64,000 nt of DNA from Pseudobutyrivibrio sp. OR37 (GTDB lineage: Bacteria > Bacillota > Clostridia > Lachnospirales > Lachnospiraceae), in the NCBI RefSeq assembly GCF_900113655.1, contig NZ_FOQF01000013.1:23782-87781 (forward strand), read 5' to 3'. The position numbers and the translations under genes are program-made. Shown piece after piece: positions 34,657 to 45,572 of the stretch (positions are counted from its first letter, which is position 1; each line of letters starts with the position of its first letter). The notes under the pieces are model-generated. The model was not told the DNA's origin. It made no database searches and saw only the letters and a program-made list of their open reading frames with translations.

Positions 34657-37600
34657 TTATTTAACAATGGCTTCAACATACTCTGACTGGTTAACTGGCT
34701 CCAGCTTACCTGTTACATCAGATATTGCATAGCCCTTTACGTAGTAGTAGTAGGTTACTCCACTGCTAAGGTTTGTATTAGTATATGCTCCTGTATCACG
34801 TGGTACTATCGCGCAAAGTGTTCCCTTGCTTGTAGTATCTGTTGAACGATAGATGTAGTAAACCAATACATTTCCGCCAGTAGGCAGTGTAATTGTTGCC
34901 TTTGTAGGGTCGCTTGCGCTTCTTGTAGCAGTAATAGATGAGGTTTCCACTGATGTAGTATCTTCCACATCCTTTGGTGCACTATAGATTGTTACTCCCT
35001 CTTCTGGCTCAGCGTAAGCCTTTGCAGTAATCCTGTATGTAGTGCTACCCTTAAGACCTTCTAGCTTGTACTCATTAGTGTTTCCAACAATTCTTGTGGT
35101 CATATATGCTCTATATGTACCATCGCTCTGCTTAACCTCTACCTTAAGCTGAGTGCCCTTTGAAAACAATTCCTTAACCCACTTAACAGTTAATGAATCA
35201 CCTGTCTTATCTATTACACGCAGGTTTGCCACACTCTGCAGGCCAATTGTAAATTGACAGGTTCTAGAGCCTGTAAGATTACCTGATAACTTGTCAGCGT
35301 TTGCATTTAATACGATTGCACAATCATCTTCTGCTGTACTATATACATTGTTTCCGTAATCAACCTCGTAGTCTCCAGTATTAGTCTCTTCGTCATAAAG
35401 CTTGAATTTATATATCTGCTCACTACTATCAGGATCCTGAAGATTTTTAGATTTAATGCTTACAGCAAATCCTGGCTCCACTGCCTCTCCTGTATATCTG
35501 TGGAAATCTCTATCCCATTCCACAATACATTCATCAATTGGTCTGGCTACGATATTGTAGGTGGTTCTTGCTGTGTTGTTTGTCTGTCTTCCAACATCAT
35601 AGGTGATTACAGCCTCGATTGTTCCCTTATCAGTAAACGCAGGCTTATCCTCAGCCTTGTTAGGGTCAATCTTAATGTTATCCTTAAAATATTCAACGGC
35701 TGTAATATTTGCTGTGGATACATTAAGTGTAAACTTTGGAATTATTGGATAGCCAGTATACTTATAATCACCTTCATTGTTATTAACGTATATTTCACTC
35801 TCGTTAAAATCAATATCGTATCGTACCGTCCTATCACCCTTCCAATACCTAGACTCAACGCCTGAATAAATTACACTACCATAAGATATAAAGTTGTCTG
35901 TTTCTCCCGAACCAGAGAATTTATAATCCGTTCCTGCTTCAAGTACCACATCTCTAGGGTAATCTACAGTCGCTACTAATACCAGATAGATTCTTGGATT
36001 ACCAAATGTTATTTCCGAACCTGTGTATATCTGTCTAGGCGTTCCGGCAATCAGGTTTTTATTAGAATCCTCATAGTATGCCACTACCTGATCTTCATTA
36101 CTCAAATTACCCATAATATCAAAGTATAGTTCCTTAGTGCCTGTGTAGTTGTTTACACCAGTTATAACAACCCTTGCCTGGCCTGGTATAACGTTGTCGA
36201 AATATTGTACCTTAAAGTCACCTTCCTCAGTATTTTCATCATACTGTACCAGTGGCTCTCCACCATTAGTCACTCTTACTGCTGGTGTTAACTCGCGTCC
36301 CGTGTAATCCTGAGGTTCATCCAAGCCTTCAGCAAATTCTGCAACGAAATCCTCCTGTGAGATATCTCTTGCCACTATAATATATCTAAAAGTATATTTA
36401 ATAGATGCACTACCTACGTAATAATTACCTGATGATGTAGGATCATTAGCTCCTTCGCCTGTATTTTTAAATGTAATTACAACTTCACCACAGGTTATAA
36501 TGTCACCATTATCACCAAAGATTGTCTTGGTATTATCATTGTTATATGTGATTTCTAAGTCGCCATTTTCCCCGCTGCTAATCTGAGATATTCCATTACC
36601 ACTTCCAAGAGTATTATCATATACTGCTATGGTTGGCTGTATTGGTGTTCCACTATATATGCCATAGTAGTAATCAACATATTTAACAGCCTGATCATCT
36701 GTTAAATTATGAGCCTTTAGGTATTTCTTTGCAGTTTCTTCATTTAATCTGGACAATCCTGATACCTTAAAGCTTAATACTGTCTTATCTTCAAATGAAC
36801 CATCAGCCTTTTTATTTTTAGCTACAGGGTCTTTTTCTGTTGTAAAGTAATCTCCATGCGCTGCTATAGTTTGTAGATTCTCGATAACAGGTTCAGCTTC
36901 TATCTTTTTTCTGCGAATTCTATATCGTTGAATCATGGTTCCACAGTAGTCGCCTTTACCTGTTATAACTACATATTTGTAGCCAGCATTAGTAGAGATA
37001 CCGTTACTTGATGTAGCTTCATTTCCTAAGGCATCTGTGATTGATACACTATAATCCTTTGTGCTAGATAGTCGCTTATTATCAGAAGAAAGTACCTCTG
37101 GTGTAGGCTCCTGTGGACGACCATTGTAGTCATACGACCAGGCCGCACCTGTTGAATCATAGCTACTATATTGTTCTAAGCGCTCATATGTATGAATAAC
37201 ACCTGAATTATCAGTTACTTTATATCGAACTATCAGTCCCTGATTATTAATATTCTTACCGATGTTGTATGGTAATGTGATTTCACCTGTATAATCTCCC
37301 TGACCTGTAATGGTTATTGCAGGAGAGGTAGCTGCAACTAATGCATGATTATCATCTGTAGCCCTATTTACCCATTCAGCAGTTCCTGCTGTCTGGGCAT
37401 TTCTTACAGATAATGTGAAATCCCTTTCTTCTAGTAGCTCATAATCCTTTGTTGGAATAATAGGGTCTTTAAGGCCCCTATCTATAATTGTTACTACTGG
37501 AATATTATCTTCATCTTCCTTAACAGTTGTACAATCATAGACGCGGATTTCCAAAGTATCAGAACCTAATCCACCTGTTGTTATAAAGCCAGGCTTATAA

Positions 37601-40600
37601 TCTGCTGCTGTAGTAAAATCAGATTCCTTTAATGGTCTCCATGTGCCTTCAAATCCAGGCTTGCCAGTTGATGGCTTAGTATTAGTGTAGTAATAGTGAT
37701 AATTGTTTGGTAATGAACGTGCTTTAATTGTAAAATCAATTATTCTTGCACCCTCACAGTTATTCTGACCTGTTACTACCAGCTTATAATCACCCATGGC
37801 TTTCAATTCTTTTGAACCATCAGGGGAATCTAGTATTTCAACAGTATAGTCACCTGTTCCGTCTGCTTTGCCTACTAATGGAGTTTCTACGCCATTATGA
37901 ACAACAGATAACTTTAGCACACTATACTCATCCTGCTTAGCACCTGTAAACTCTGCTGCAAATTTATTTTCATCTACATCATTGTGGTCAGTCAGCTTAT
38001 CTACTATTTTTACTTCACTATTAGTTTCTACATTTAATCGTTCAATAGTAAATGGCACCGATATTGTAGATATTGCTGTTTCTCCCTGATATTCGCCAGT
38101 ATAGTTACCTTTATTTACAGCTTCTATAGTAACTTTTGGCATCAGGTCTTTATTCCAGGTTCTAGGGTCATCATTACCCATAGCTACAGCAGTTGCTATA
38201 GAGCTATTATTAGTATAATCAACTATAGTATAATCTGTACCTTCTCTAAGTTCCGTAGTACCATTTTTAATAGTTACAGTAGGCTCTACTTCAAGACCAT
38301 TTCCTGTACCAATGTAGTAGGCATCTCCAAAGGATATTAGACAATCCTTCAGTGCCTTCTTTTTGATTACAAATGTAGTATCCTCATTGGTTCCAGAATA
38401 GTTGTTTATACCTGTTACAATTACTGTTGCTGTACCAGCCTTTATATTGTTCCTGTAGGTTACACTATAATCTTTATTTTCAGTTAATGTTATAGCACCA
38501 TTTTGAATCTTTACTGTTACCTTTGGAGTTATTGCCTTTCCGGTATATTCGAAGCTGTCATTATCCAAAGTAATTGCTGCATCTGCTATGCTGATTCCTG
38601 AAATACGGAACTGTGCCTCACCTGTTCCTGTACAGTAATCCTCTCCTACTGCACTAGCTGAAAACGTTACTGTATATTTTCCCATATCTGTCTTTGCTGT
38701 AGGATCAATTTCCACAAGTGGTGTAGCCCCCTTTGGATATATTGGAGTTTCACCATCTTGATCAGTAATAGTTGTGATGTCTGCAAAAATATATGGACTG
38801 CCTGTATATCCCACCTGCTGTACGCCGTCAACAACAGAGGCATTTGTAAATGTAACAATAGCTTTTGTTAAATCATATTTAATATAGAACTCAAGAGTTT
38901 TTCCTTCATCTCCTGTTCCACTTCTCATGAAATATCTACTGTTCGCTGTAGCCTCTATATGGGCTTTCCACTTTCCAGCGGCTTTTGCCACATCTGTATA
39001 CTTACCGTCAATACCTTCATAATACAGAACATAATCCACATCATCTCCTTCTTCATGACGATGTATTGTCTGGTCTGCATCAATTGTGATAGGTGCAGGA
39101 TTAGCACCTATATCACCTAGGCCTCTAATGGTTGGGGTTACAGGATTATTGGTATATATGTACTGTCCATTTCCTGCTATCTTCAAGTCTGCATAATTTG
39201 AAAGACTAATTAAGAAGCATACAACCTTACCTGTGTCCGCTTTTACATTTGTGGCTTTACCTACACAGTTATACTTTCCTTCTACAGTTATGCTTCCATC
39301 AGGGCCTGGTTTGCCCTCTCTATCACGGGTTATAGTATAGTTGGTAAGCGTCTTTACTATATCAGTTACACCGTCTGCTGCCTTTTCAGTAATTGTAGGG
39401 GCAGCAAGAGTCTCTGTCCATGTACCAGCAGTACCACCTATTTTTCTATATTTTATAATAGGCTTAACTTCTGGAGATGGATTTCCCTGACTATCTAATT
39501 CATATCTTTCGTTTTCGATAGTTACCTTTGCCCAGTCATGACCTAAATTCAGCACAATATTAAACGGAATCTTGCAATATCCACTGTAAATACCCTTACC
39601 TTTTACAAAGATGTAGTTATTCTGGTACGAAGGATTAGAATCTGACCATATAGCTGTGTCAAATGTTGTCTCTCCAAACTGATTTTTAAAGACTTCAGTT
39701 TGAGTTTCTTCATATGATTCTACCAGTTCATAATCTCTTCCATATACAAGTTCATCGCCGCCTTTTGCTGTAGCAAGTGTCAGCGTAGCTGCTTTGATTC
39801 TTGCAAAGGTTATTTTTTCTGCGGTATATTCCAAATCACTTAACGTTCCATAGAATTCTTTAATATTATTGCTGGCGATCTTATAGTTGATAGTTATTGT
39901 CTGTTCTACATACTTATCACCCTTTGTCTTTATGGTAATAGTAAGATTCTCATCTAGCTTCACCTTACCCATCTGCTCGTCCATACTTGGATAGCTTACT
40001 ATGTCATAATCTTCGCCTAGTATTAATTCCTTAGTTCCATTTGTTGCTGTCAATTTAAGTATAGGAAGCTGTGCCTGATTTTCTTTGTATGTATAAAGTG
40101 CTCCTAAATCAAGGGTTTGTGTTTCTTTAGAATTAATTGATTTTGCATCGGTGTCAGGGGTATTAGTATCTTTCTTACCACTAACAATAACATAACCCTT
40201 ATTTACCGAAATAGTATATTCTACAGTATCTGTAAAGTTTCCAACACCTTCTACATATTTCTTAAGATTAGAACCGATTTCGTTTCCAATCATTATTGGA
40301 TAGCCTACTAAATCCTTATCTTTTTCTAACTGATAATTTTGGTCTGCATTACCATATCTAAATCTATATTCCTTATGATATTCTGATTCTCCTCCGTTGT
40401 ATTCGATTGATGTTGCAGTATCACCTGTTTCACTTATTCTAGCTTCTGTAGGCTTGATACTTTGTGGCATAATTCTTACAAAGATGTCAATAGGCTTATT
40501 ACCGTCTTCACTATAATAGCCCTTACTACCATCCATAGTTACAGAATACTTTAATACATTATAATTGCCATCTTTACTTCCAGCTCTTCTTGAATCATAC

Positions 40601-43600
40601 AATGAATCTCCTTCAAGACCTATTGAGCTTTCAGGTGAACGATCACTTATAGTAAATGAACCCTCTAAATTCTCATTGCCATCCTTTGAATAAAGGATAA
40701 CCTTAGGTGCATGATTTCCTCTATAAGGTATTTCCAGTGGATTATCCAAAGAATTACCTTTTTGGCCCAAGCTTACCTTTACAGGCCAAATATCGCCTGT
40801 AAGATTTTCAGGATTTCCAGTGGAATCAAATGTACCACTTTGAATTGATACCAATACTTCACTAACCTTTGTTCCAACTGTATATTCTCTTTCTACTATA
40901 CCTGTATATTTGCCTTTGCCCTCAATTACAGCATATTTAACACCTGCTTTAGTTGTAGCAGGCACACTATGAGCTTTATCATCCCAGCAAGTTACTACAT
41001 AATCCTGATCCTGGCCTTCAACCAAAGTGCTGGTTCCATACTTAATTGTAAAAGTAGGTCTGACTACATTTGTAGGATTAAAAGCCAAATCCTTTGTATA
41101 AACAATATTAGTGTCATTAAAATTACTGATATCTACTCGTAAAATCTTAAAGTAAACAATGGCATCATTTCCATTGTAAGCATTTATACCTGTTATTCGT
41201 AAATATGGCCATGTAGATGTAGAATACTCACCTTCAGCTCCTACTTTATCTGTATTGTAATATCCATATCCATAATCTGTCTTACGACCATTTTTGTTAA
41301 GAACTTCCCCTGTTACTGGATTGATTACTACAGGAGCACCATAATTATTTGTTCCGTTATATGTAGCATTAAGGTCGCAATAATAATATCTTGTTCCTGT
41401 ATTTACAAAATCATCCTTTGTAATAATTGCAGATTTTCCATTAATAGAAATCTGATATTCGTCCCTACTGCTTGTAATATTAAACGGTACTATAACACTT
41501 CCTGTTAAATTATTCTTTCCAGTAATTGTTACTGTCGCCGGATTATTAGGTTTTGATGGCTGTACATTGTTATCATAACTAACGCTAAAGTTTGCACTCT
41601 CAAGCGTAGCCTCTGTATATATATATTTTTCTGTAAATGTACTATTACTGATTTTTACATTTACTGATGGATATTGAGGCTTCCCATTATATGCATAGCT
41701 ACTAGGCTCCACAGTAGCTGTTGCTGTTCCTGTGGCGCCAAGTGTTGCAGGCTTGATGGTATAGGTCTTCGAAGATGTAGATCCACTGTAATTACCTTTA
41801 CCTACAATCTTGTAGGATACGCCTTGTGAAGTAACATTTACCCTATCGCCTGTATACTCAATTTCATAATCGTCTCCATAGCTAAGATAATCACTACCGT
41901 ATGTTACTTTAATATCATAGTCTGTAACATTCCCGTTAGAAGCCGTTTCTAACAGCTGATCTTTATTATCAAATATCTTTTCGCGTGTTGATGTTCTATC
42001 ATCTATCCTGATTGCTGCATCATTAATAGTCCTTGGCACAACATTATATATAGCTGTTACTGTGCCACCGCCTGCATATTGTCCACCAGCTTTCGCTGTT
42101 ACTTTGATATACTTTGTTCCTACTGCAGAGGTTATATCTGATCTATCATTTGGCTCGCTTGTATCATCATCAACTTCAATTTTGTAATCACTTTCAGATA
42201 AAGTATTTCCTCCCACAAGAACCTTTATTGTTGGAATATCCGCTGTCTTATTAAAGGTTCTATTGTAACCTGTTTTATAATATCCATTTGTATCCTTATC
42301 TTTATTTGTGCCATTGTACATTTGACCATCTATTATTCTGATGGTCATGTTTAGTGCATAATCTGGCTCAATTGTATATCCCGCTGATAATGAAGAACCA
42401 CTCTCAAAATTCTTACCTGCTGCTCTAAGCACCAGGGATGGAGAATCAGTTGTATTAGTATGATTCAGCGCTGGTTGATAAGATATTGTATACTCCTGAT
42501 TATTAGTATTATCTATTCTAATATCATCCCCAGCATCACCTGTGGTATTTAATGTAACATAGAAATCTCCATCTGTAGTTGAATCCTTGCTACATTCCTT
42601 TGGCTCAATAGGGTTTCCTGTATATTTGAATTTACCAGTATTATTAACCCAATTTACTTTTGCCTCACTTAATGATCTAGGATAAATTCTAAATCCTGGT
42701 GTTTTGATACTACCTGTATATCCACTCTTTAAAGTAACAACAATCTCCTTTAATCCGGCATTTTTTGAATCTTTATCTGTAGTATCTACTGTATTAATTG
42801 TAGCTGTTGCATTGGTTTTATTAATGGTTCCTGCTGGAAGAGGTTGATTTTGCATATCATAGAATATTAAATCGCTCCAATCGCCATTAGCATCACAATG
42901 AGCATCTAAATCATAATCTTTTCCCGTGTACTCATAGTATTTTGAGAACTGGGAATTTGGATTCAGTTCGACTCTGACTACCTGGTCAATAGAACTTCCC
43001 CTTATCACTTTTTCAACATTCACTGTACCTGTGTAATTTCCCTGACCTGTAATCTTGTATGTGTATTTTATTCCATCGGTTGCAAATTCAGTTTTCTCTA
43101 TTGAAGCTGTAATATCTCCATTTTTAAACACAGGTGTAGCAGGCAAAGCATTATTTGTATTTATCTTTGTAATATCTTTAACTTCACCATTTTCAATGCT
43201 AAAATCTGCTCCAGCAAAGGCAGTTGTATCCGTAATATCTAATGGATTAATCTTAAATACTCTATCATAAGAATAAGTCTTACTTGCGTTATAGTAGTAT
43301 TTGATATTTATGTGTGCCGTACCAACGTTTGTATTGGTAGATTCATCGCATCTACTAATAGTATATGGATATGTAAGTGACGATACGCTGGTAACACCTG
43401 TTCCATATGGTGAAGATTTCACTGTTGTGTCTGTTGCGTAGTAATACGAAGACACAGTTCCCCCAGTTCCTGTTGTATTTACTGCTACTACTGGAACTAC
43501 TCCAGTTCCTGTGTAGCTTTCAGTATGACTTACTACTCCTTCCTTACTGCTATCCCCACCGAGCTTTATATCCACTATATGTACAGTTACATTAACTGAG

Positions 43601-45381
43601 CTGGTCTTATTTGTATTCCTATATGTAGCCTTCAGTGTTACCATTCCTGGCTTTAATGCATTTAGCTTTACTGCCATTGGATTTGATGAAACTGATTCAA
43701 TGCTTACCAAATCTGTGGAACTAGGCTCTACTGTCCAATTTATAGTTCTTTCAGCTGCAGCTTCATTAAGAACAGCTGTCAATGTATCTGTTTCACCAAT
43801 TGCATATACTGCTTCACTAGCTGAAGCCATCTTGTTATTTTCTGAATTCACTGATGCAATTTCGTAAGAATCATTTGGAATATCAGTTACCTCGATAGTA
43901 TCACCTGACACAACTTGAAATATTCCATTATACCCCGTCTCTGCGCTCCAGATATCACCCTTACTAATGTATGTAGTCGAATCTCCATTATTATATTTGA
44001 AATATACATGGTTACTTGGGGAAGATTCAAAAGCTACTACAACTGAATAGCTGTATCCTCCTGATACATACCCATTTCCAGTTACCTTTTCCCTTAGCGG
44101 AATTCTTACATTTTGCCATCCTACGCTATCGGCATGTACTGTAACTGATCCATTTGATTCTGATGCTAAAGTACCATCTGTAGGATCATCTCCTTGGCGC
44201 AAATTCTTATAGGATTGTGCTGTAAATACATAATCACCTATTGCATCTGCATAGAAATCGAAGCCTGCATATAATGCTCTAGTATATTTACCTGCTTCTG
44301 CAGTTCCAATATAAGCCACGTGATTATAATCATAAATTTCAACATAATCACTGGTACCTACTTGACCTGTAACATAAGTACTAAAGTGCTCAGCATCAAA
44401 GCTTACATCCTCGCCTGATGCATCAGCTTCAATCTCCGTTACACTGTAGTCATCTTCAATTCTGAATACTGTTACTTCCTCATCTGGAACCTCATCAAGC
44501 TTATTAACAGATTCAAATGTAACCTTTACAGTATTATTGTCATAATCTGGTTGATACTTGTTTCCATGACGGTCATAAATAGTGATGTCGTAGGCTGCAT
44601 ATGCTTTGAACACACCTTCATCCAGATAATCATTAACAATATTCTCCATTGCCTTCTTACCAACGTAGTAGATTGTTACGTCAGCATTTCTTGGCATTTC
44701 ACCTTCTACAGTTACAGTTGTTCCTAATATTTCCTTTGAAAATTTCTGATATGTAAGTGACATATCCTCATATCCACAAAGGCGGCATACTCCGTTTTCA
44801 TCAAAATCACAATAATCTGTCCCTTGCTCCTCGCCACACTTTGAGCATCTGATGATATGTGTTCCATCACCATTAGAGATGTATTCCATCTCATGCTCAC
44901 ATTCTTCATCTTCTTCTGTCTCTTCTTCAGCTTCCTCTACGATAACTTCTTCTTCCTCTTCAGTTACTTCTTCACTATCTATATTTTCAGGGTTTGGGGT
45001 ATTGGCATCATCTACAGACTCCTTTGGTTCTTCTGGAGTCTCGTTTTGTTCTATTGGATTTCCGTTTTCATCTACTGCTGGCTGTGGGTCTGATGGCTCT
45101 GCCGGTGTTTCTGGATCAGTAGCTTCTGTTTCATCAGCTGGCTGCTCCTCTGTCACGTCCGCTATATCCTCTGCCTGTGGCTCTGCCGGCATATCCACTG
45201 ATTCAGGCGCAGGTGTAGCCTCTGGCTCTGCACTGGCATCAGTACTGTCCACACTTTCCTCCGTAATTATTTCATCGCTTGTAGCTAAGGAGAAGAAATC
45301 ATCTCCCATCATTGATGTCACAAGCAACATCGCCAGCAAAAATGCTGTCAATCTTTTGAAGAAATTTAATCTGCTGTTCAT
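34657..45381 (-). CDS. Giant secreted repeat protein (3,574 residues) with FN3-like C terminus
   Basis: Signal peptide (residues 1-33, RLTAFLLAMLLVTSMM), then a Pro/Glu/Asp-rich acidic segment to about 160, then a six-Cys patch (161, 179, 182, 191, 199, 202) with two CxxC pairs that may bind zinc, a Big2-like region (about 520-620), and roughly 2,700 residues of divergent repeats of the type YTGxxIxPxVxVxxGxxxLxxxxDYxVxYxNNxxxGxAxVxVTGxGNYTG; fourteen clear GxxNYTG-type ends were counted. The C terminus has two FN3-like modules (about 3390-3574; KVEVKQSDGTYRAY, GSTTYRITAKAY). No LPXTG, GW, SLH or choline-binding anchor is visible. Likely adhesin or surface layer-associated protein; ligand unknown. 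AAAGGGGA precedes ATG; own terminator downstream. Confidence 0.88.
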   Translation of the reverse strand: MNSRLNFFKRLTAFLLAMLLVTSMMGDDFFSLATSDEIITEESVDSTDASAEPEATPAPESVDMPAEPQAEDIADVTEEQPADETEATDPETPAEPSDPQPAVDENGNPIEQNETPEEPKESVDDANTPNPENIDSEEVTEEEEEVIVEEAEEETEEDEECEHEMEYISNGDGTHIIRCSKCGEEQGTDYCDFDENGVCRLCGYEDMSLTYQKFSKEILGTTVTVEGEMPRNADVTIYYVGKKAMENIVNDYLDEGVFKAYAAYDITIYDRHGNKYQPDYDNNTVKVTFESVNKLDEVPDEEVTVFRIEDDYSVTEIEADASGEDVSFDAEHFSTYVTGQVGTSDYVEIYDYNHVAYIGTAEAGKYTRALYAGFDFYADAIGDYVFTAQSYKNLRQGDDPTDGTLASESNGSVTVHADSVGWQNVRIPLREKVTGNGYVSGGYSYSVVVAFESSPSNHVYFKYNNGDSTTYISKGDIWSAETGYNGIFQVVSGDTIEVTDIPNDSYEIASVNSENNKMASASEAVYAIGETDTLTAVLNEAAAERTINWTVEPSSTDLVSIESVSSNPMAVKLNALKPGMVTLKATYRNTNKTSSVNVTVHIVDIKLGGDSSKEGVVSHTESYTGTGVVPVVAVNTTGTGGTVSSYYYATDTTVKSSPYGTGVTSVSSLTYPYTISRCDESTNTNVGTAHINIKYYYNASKTYSYDRVFKINPLDITDTTAFAGADFSIENGEVKDITKINTNNALPATPVFKNGDITASIEKTEFATDGIKYTYKITGQGNYTGTVNVEKVIRGSSIDQVVRVELNPNSQFSKYYEYTGKDYDLDAHCDANGDWSDLIFYDMQNQPLPAGTINKTNATATINTVDTTDKDSKNAGLKEIVVTLKSGYTGSIKTPGFRIYPRSLSEAKVNWVNNTGKFKYTGNPIEPKECSKDSTTDGDFYVTLNTTGDAGDDIRIDNTNNQEYTISYQPALNHTNTTDSPSLVLRAAGKNFESGSSLSAGYTIEPDYALNMTIRIIDGQMYNGTNKDKDTNGYYKTGYNRTFNKTADIPTIKVLVGGNTLSESDYKIEVDDDTSEPNDRSDITSAVGTKYIKVTAKAGGQYAGGGTVTAIYNVVPRTINDAAIRIDDRTSTREKIFDNKDQLLETASNGNVTDYDIKVTYGSDYLSYGDDYEIEYTGDRVNVTSQGVSYKIVGKGNYSGSTSSKTYTIKPATLGATGTATATVEPSSYAYNGKPQYPSVNVKISNSTFTEKYIYTEATLESANFSVSYDNNVQPSKPNNPATVTITGKNNLTGSVIVPFNITSSRDEYQISINGKSAIITKDDFVNTGTRYYYCDLNATYNGTNNYGAPVVINPVTGEVLNKNGRKTDYGYGYYNTDKVGAEGEYSTSTWPYLRITGINAYNGNDAIVYFKILRVDISNFNDTNIVYTKDLAFNPTNVVRPTFTIKYGTSTLVEGQDQDYVVTCWDDKAHSVPATTKAGVKYAVIEGKGKYTGIVEREYTVGTKVSEVLVSIQSGTFDSTGNPENLTGDIWPVKVSLGQKGNSLDNPLEIPYRGNHAPKVILYSKDGNENLEGSFTISDRSPESSIGLEGDSLYDSRRAGSKDGNYNVLKYSVTMDGSKGYYSEDGNKPIDIFVRIMPQSIKPTEARISETGDTATSIEYNGGESEYHKEYRFRYGNADQNYQLEKDKDLVGYPIMIGNEIGSNLKKYVEGVGNFTDTVEYTISVNKGYVIVSGKKDTNTPDTDAKSINSKETQTLDLGALYTYKENQAQLPILKLTATNGTKELILGEDYDIVSYPSMDEQMGKVKLDENLTITIKTKGDKYVEQTITINYKIASNNIKEFYGTLSDLEYTAEKITFARIKAATLTLATAKGGDELVYGRDYELVESYEETQTEVFKNQFGETTFDTAIWSDSNPSYQNNYIFVKGKGIYSGYCKIPFNIVLNLGHDWAKVTIENERYELDSQGNPSPEVKPIIKYRKIGGTAGTWTETLAAPTITEKAADGVTDIVKTLTNYTITRDREGKPGPDGSITVEGKYNCVGKATNVKADTGKVVCFLISLSNYADLKIAGNGQYIYTNNPVTPTIRGLGDIGANPAPITIDADQTIHRHEEGDDVDYVLYYEGIDGKYTDVAKAAGKWKAHIEATANSRYFMRSGTGDEGKTLEFYIKYDLTKAIVTFTNASVVDGVQQVGYTGSPYIFADITTITDQDGETPIYPKGATPLVEIDPTAKTDMGKYTVTFSASAVGEDYCTGTGEAQFRISGISIADAAITLDNDSFEYTGKAITPKVTVKIQNGAITLTENKDYSVTYRNNIKAGTATVIVTGINNYSGTNEDTTFVIKKKALKDCLISFGDAYYIGTGNGLEVEPTVTIKNGTTELREGTDYTIVDYTNNSSIATAVAMGNDDPRTWNKDLMPKVTIEAVNKGNYTGEYQGETAISTISVPFTIERLNVETNSEVKIVDKLTDHNDVDENKFAAEFTGAKQDEYSVLKLSVVHNGVETPLVGKADGTGDYTVEILDSPDGSKELKAMGDYKLVVTGQNNCEGARIIDFTIKARSLPNNYHYYYTNTKPSTGKPGFEGTWRPLKESDFTTAADYKPGFITTGGLGSDTLEIRVYDCTTVKEDEDNIPVVTIIDRGLKDPIIPTKDYELLEERDFTLSVRNAQTAGTAEWVNRATDDNHALVAATSPAITITGQGDYTGEITLPYNIGKNINNQGLIVRYKVTDNSGVIHTYERLEQYSSYDSTGAAWSYDYNGRPQEPTPEVLSSDNKRLSSTKDYSVSITDALGNEATSSNGISTNAGYKYVVITGKGDYCGTMIQRYRIRRKKIEAEPVIENLQTIAAHGDYFTTEKDPVAKNKKADGSFEDKTVLSFKVSGLSRLNEETAKKYLKAHNLTDDQAVKYVDYYYGIYSGTPIQPTIAVYDNTLGSGNGISQISSGENGDLEITYNNDNTKTIFGDNGDIITCGEVVITFKNTGEGANDPTSSGNYYVGSASIKYTFRYIIVARDISQEDFVAEFAEGLDEPQDYTGRELTPAVRVTNGGEPLVQYDENTEEGDFKVQYFDNVIPGQARVVITGVNNYTGTKELYFDIMGNLSNEDQVVAYYEDSNKNLIAGTPRQIYTGSEITFGNPRIYLVLVATVDYPRDVVLEAGTDYKFSGSGETDNFISYGSVIYSGVESRYWKGDRTVRYDIDFNESEIYVNNNEGDYKYTGYPIIPKFTLNVSTANITAVEYFKDNIKIDPNKAEDKPAFTDKGTIEAVITYDVGRQTNNTARTTYNIVARPIDECIVEWDRDFHRYTGEAVEPGFAVSIKSKNLQDPDSSEQIYKFKLYDEETNTGDYEVDYGNNVYSTAEDDCAIVLNANADKLSGNLTGSRTCQFTIGLQSVANLRVIDKTGDSLTVKWVKELFSKGTQLKVEVKQSDGTYRAYMTTRIVGNTNEYKLEGLKGSTTYRITAKAYAEPEEGVTIYSAPKDVEDTTSVETSSITATRSASDPTKATITLPTGGNVLVYYIYRSTDTTSKGTLCAIVPRDTGAYTNTNLSSGVTYYYYVKGYAISDVTGKLEPVNQSEYVEAIVK

Positions 45382-45433
45382 AGGCCAATTCCCCTTTGTT
45401 AGAACCCTTTTCTAACGTCTTTCCTAATGATTT

Positions 45434-45480
45434 TGTAGTGAATTTTGCATACAAAAAAAAGACATAGACATTCCACTACA
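45434..45480. promoter_or_regulatory. Inverted repeat upstream of the giant gene
   Basis: Arms TGTAGTG (45434-45440) and CACTACA (45474-45480), centres 40 bp apart, in the AT-rich leader of the giant gene. The spacing is about four helical turns, as for a looped or dimeric regulator; a standard -35/-10 pair was not clear. Confidence 0.3.
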
Positions 45481-45572
45481 TTATCAATATCGGAAAATAA
45501 CATTATTAAGTTTACAGACAACTGGCGTTATAAATATGAATTTTCTATGAATTTAACAATAAGATTTTAACT

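Noticed and set aside
34657..45381. Repeats inside the giant gene as a CRISPR array or tandem DNA repeat
   Set aside because: The repeats are protein-level and divergent; no constant DNA repeat length or identical units are present.
44852..45415. Ser-rich open frame on the plus strand opposite the giant gene start
   Set aside because: It mirrors the Glu/Pro/Asp-rich codons of the giant gene; no ribosome site or protein family signal.
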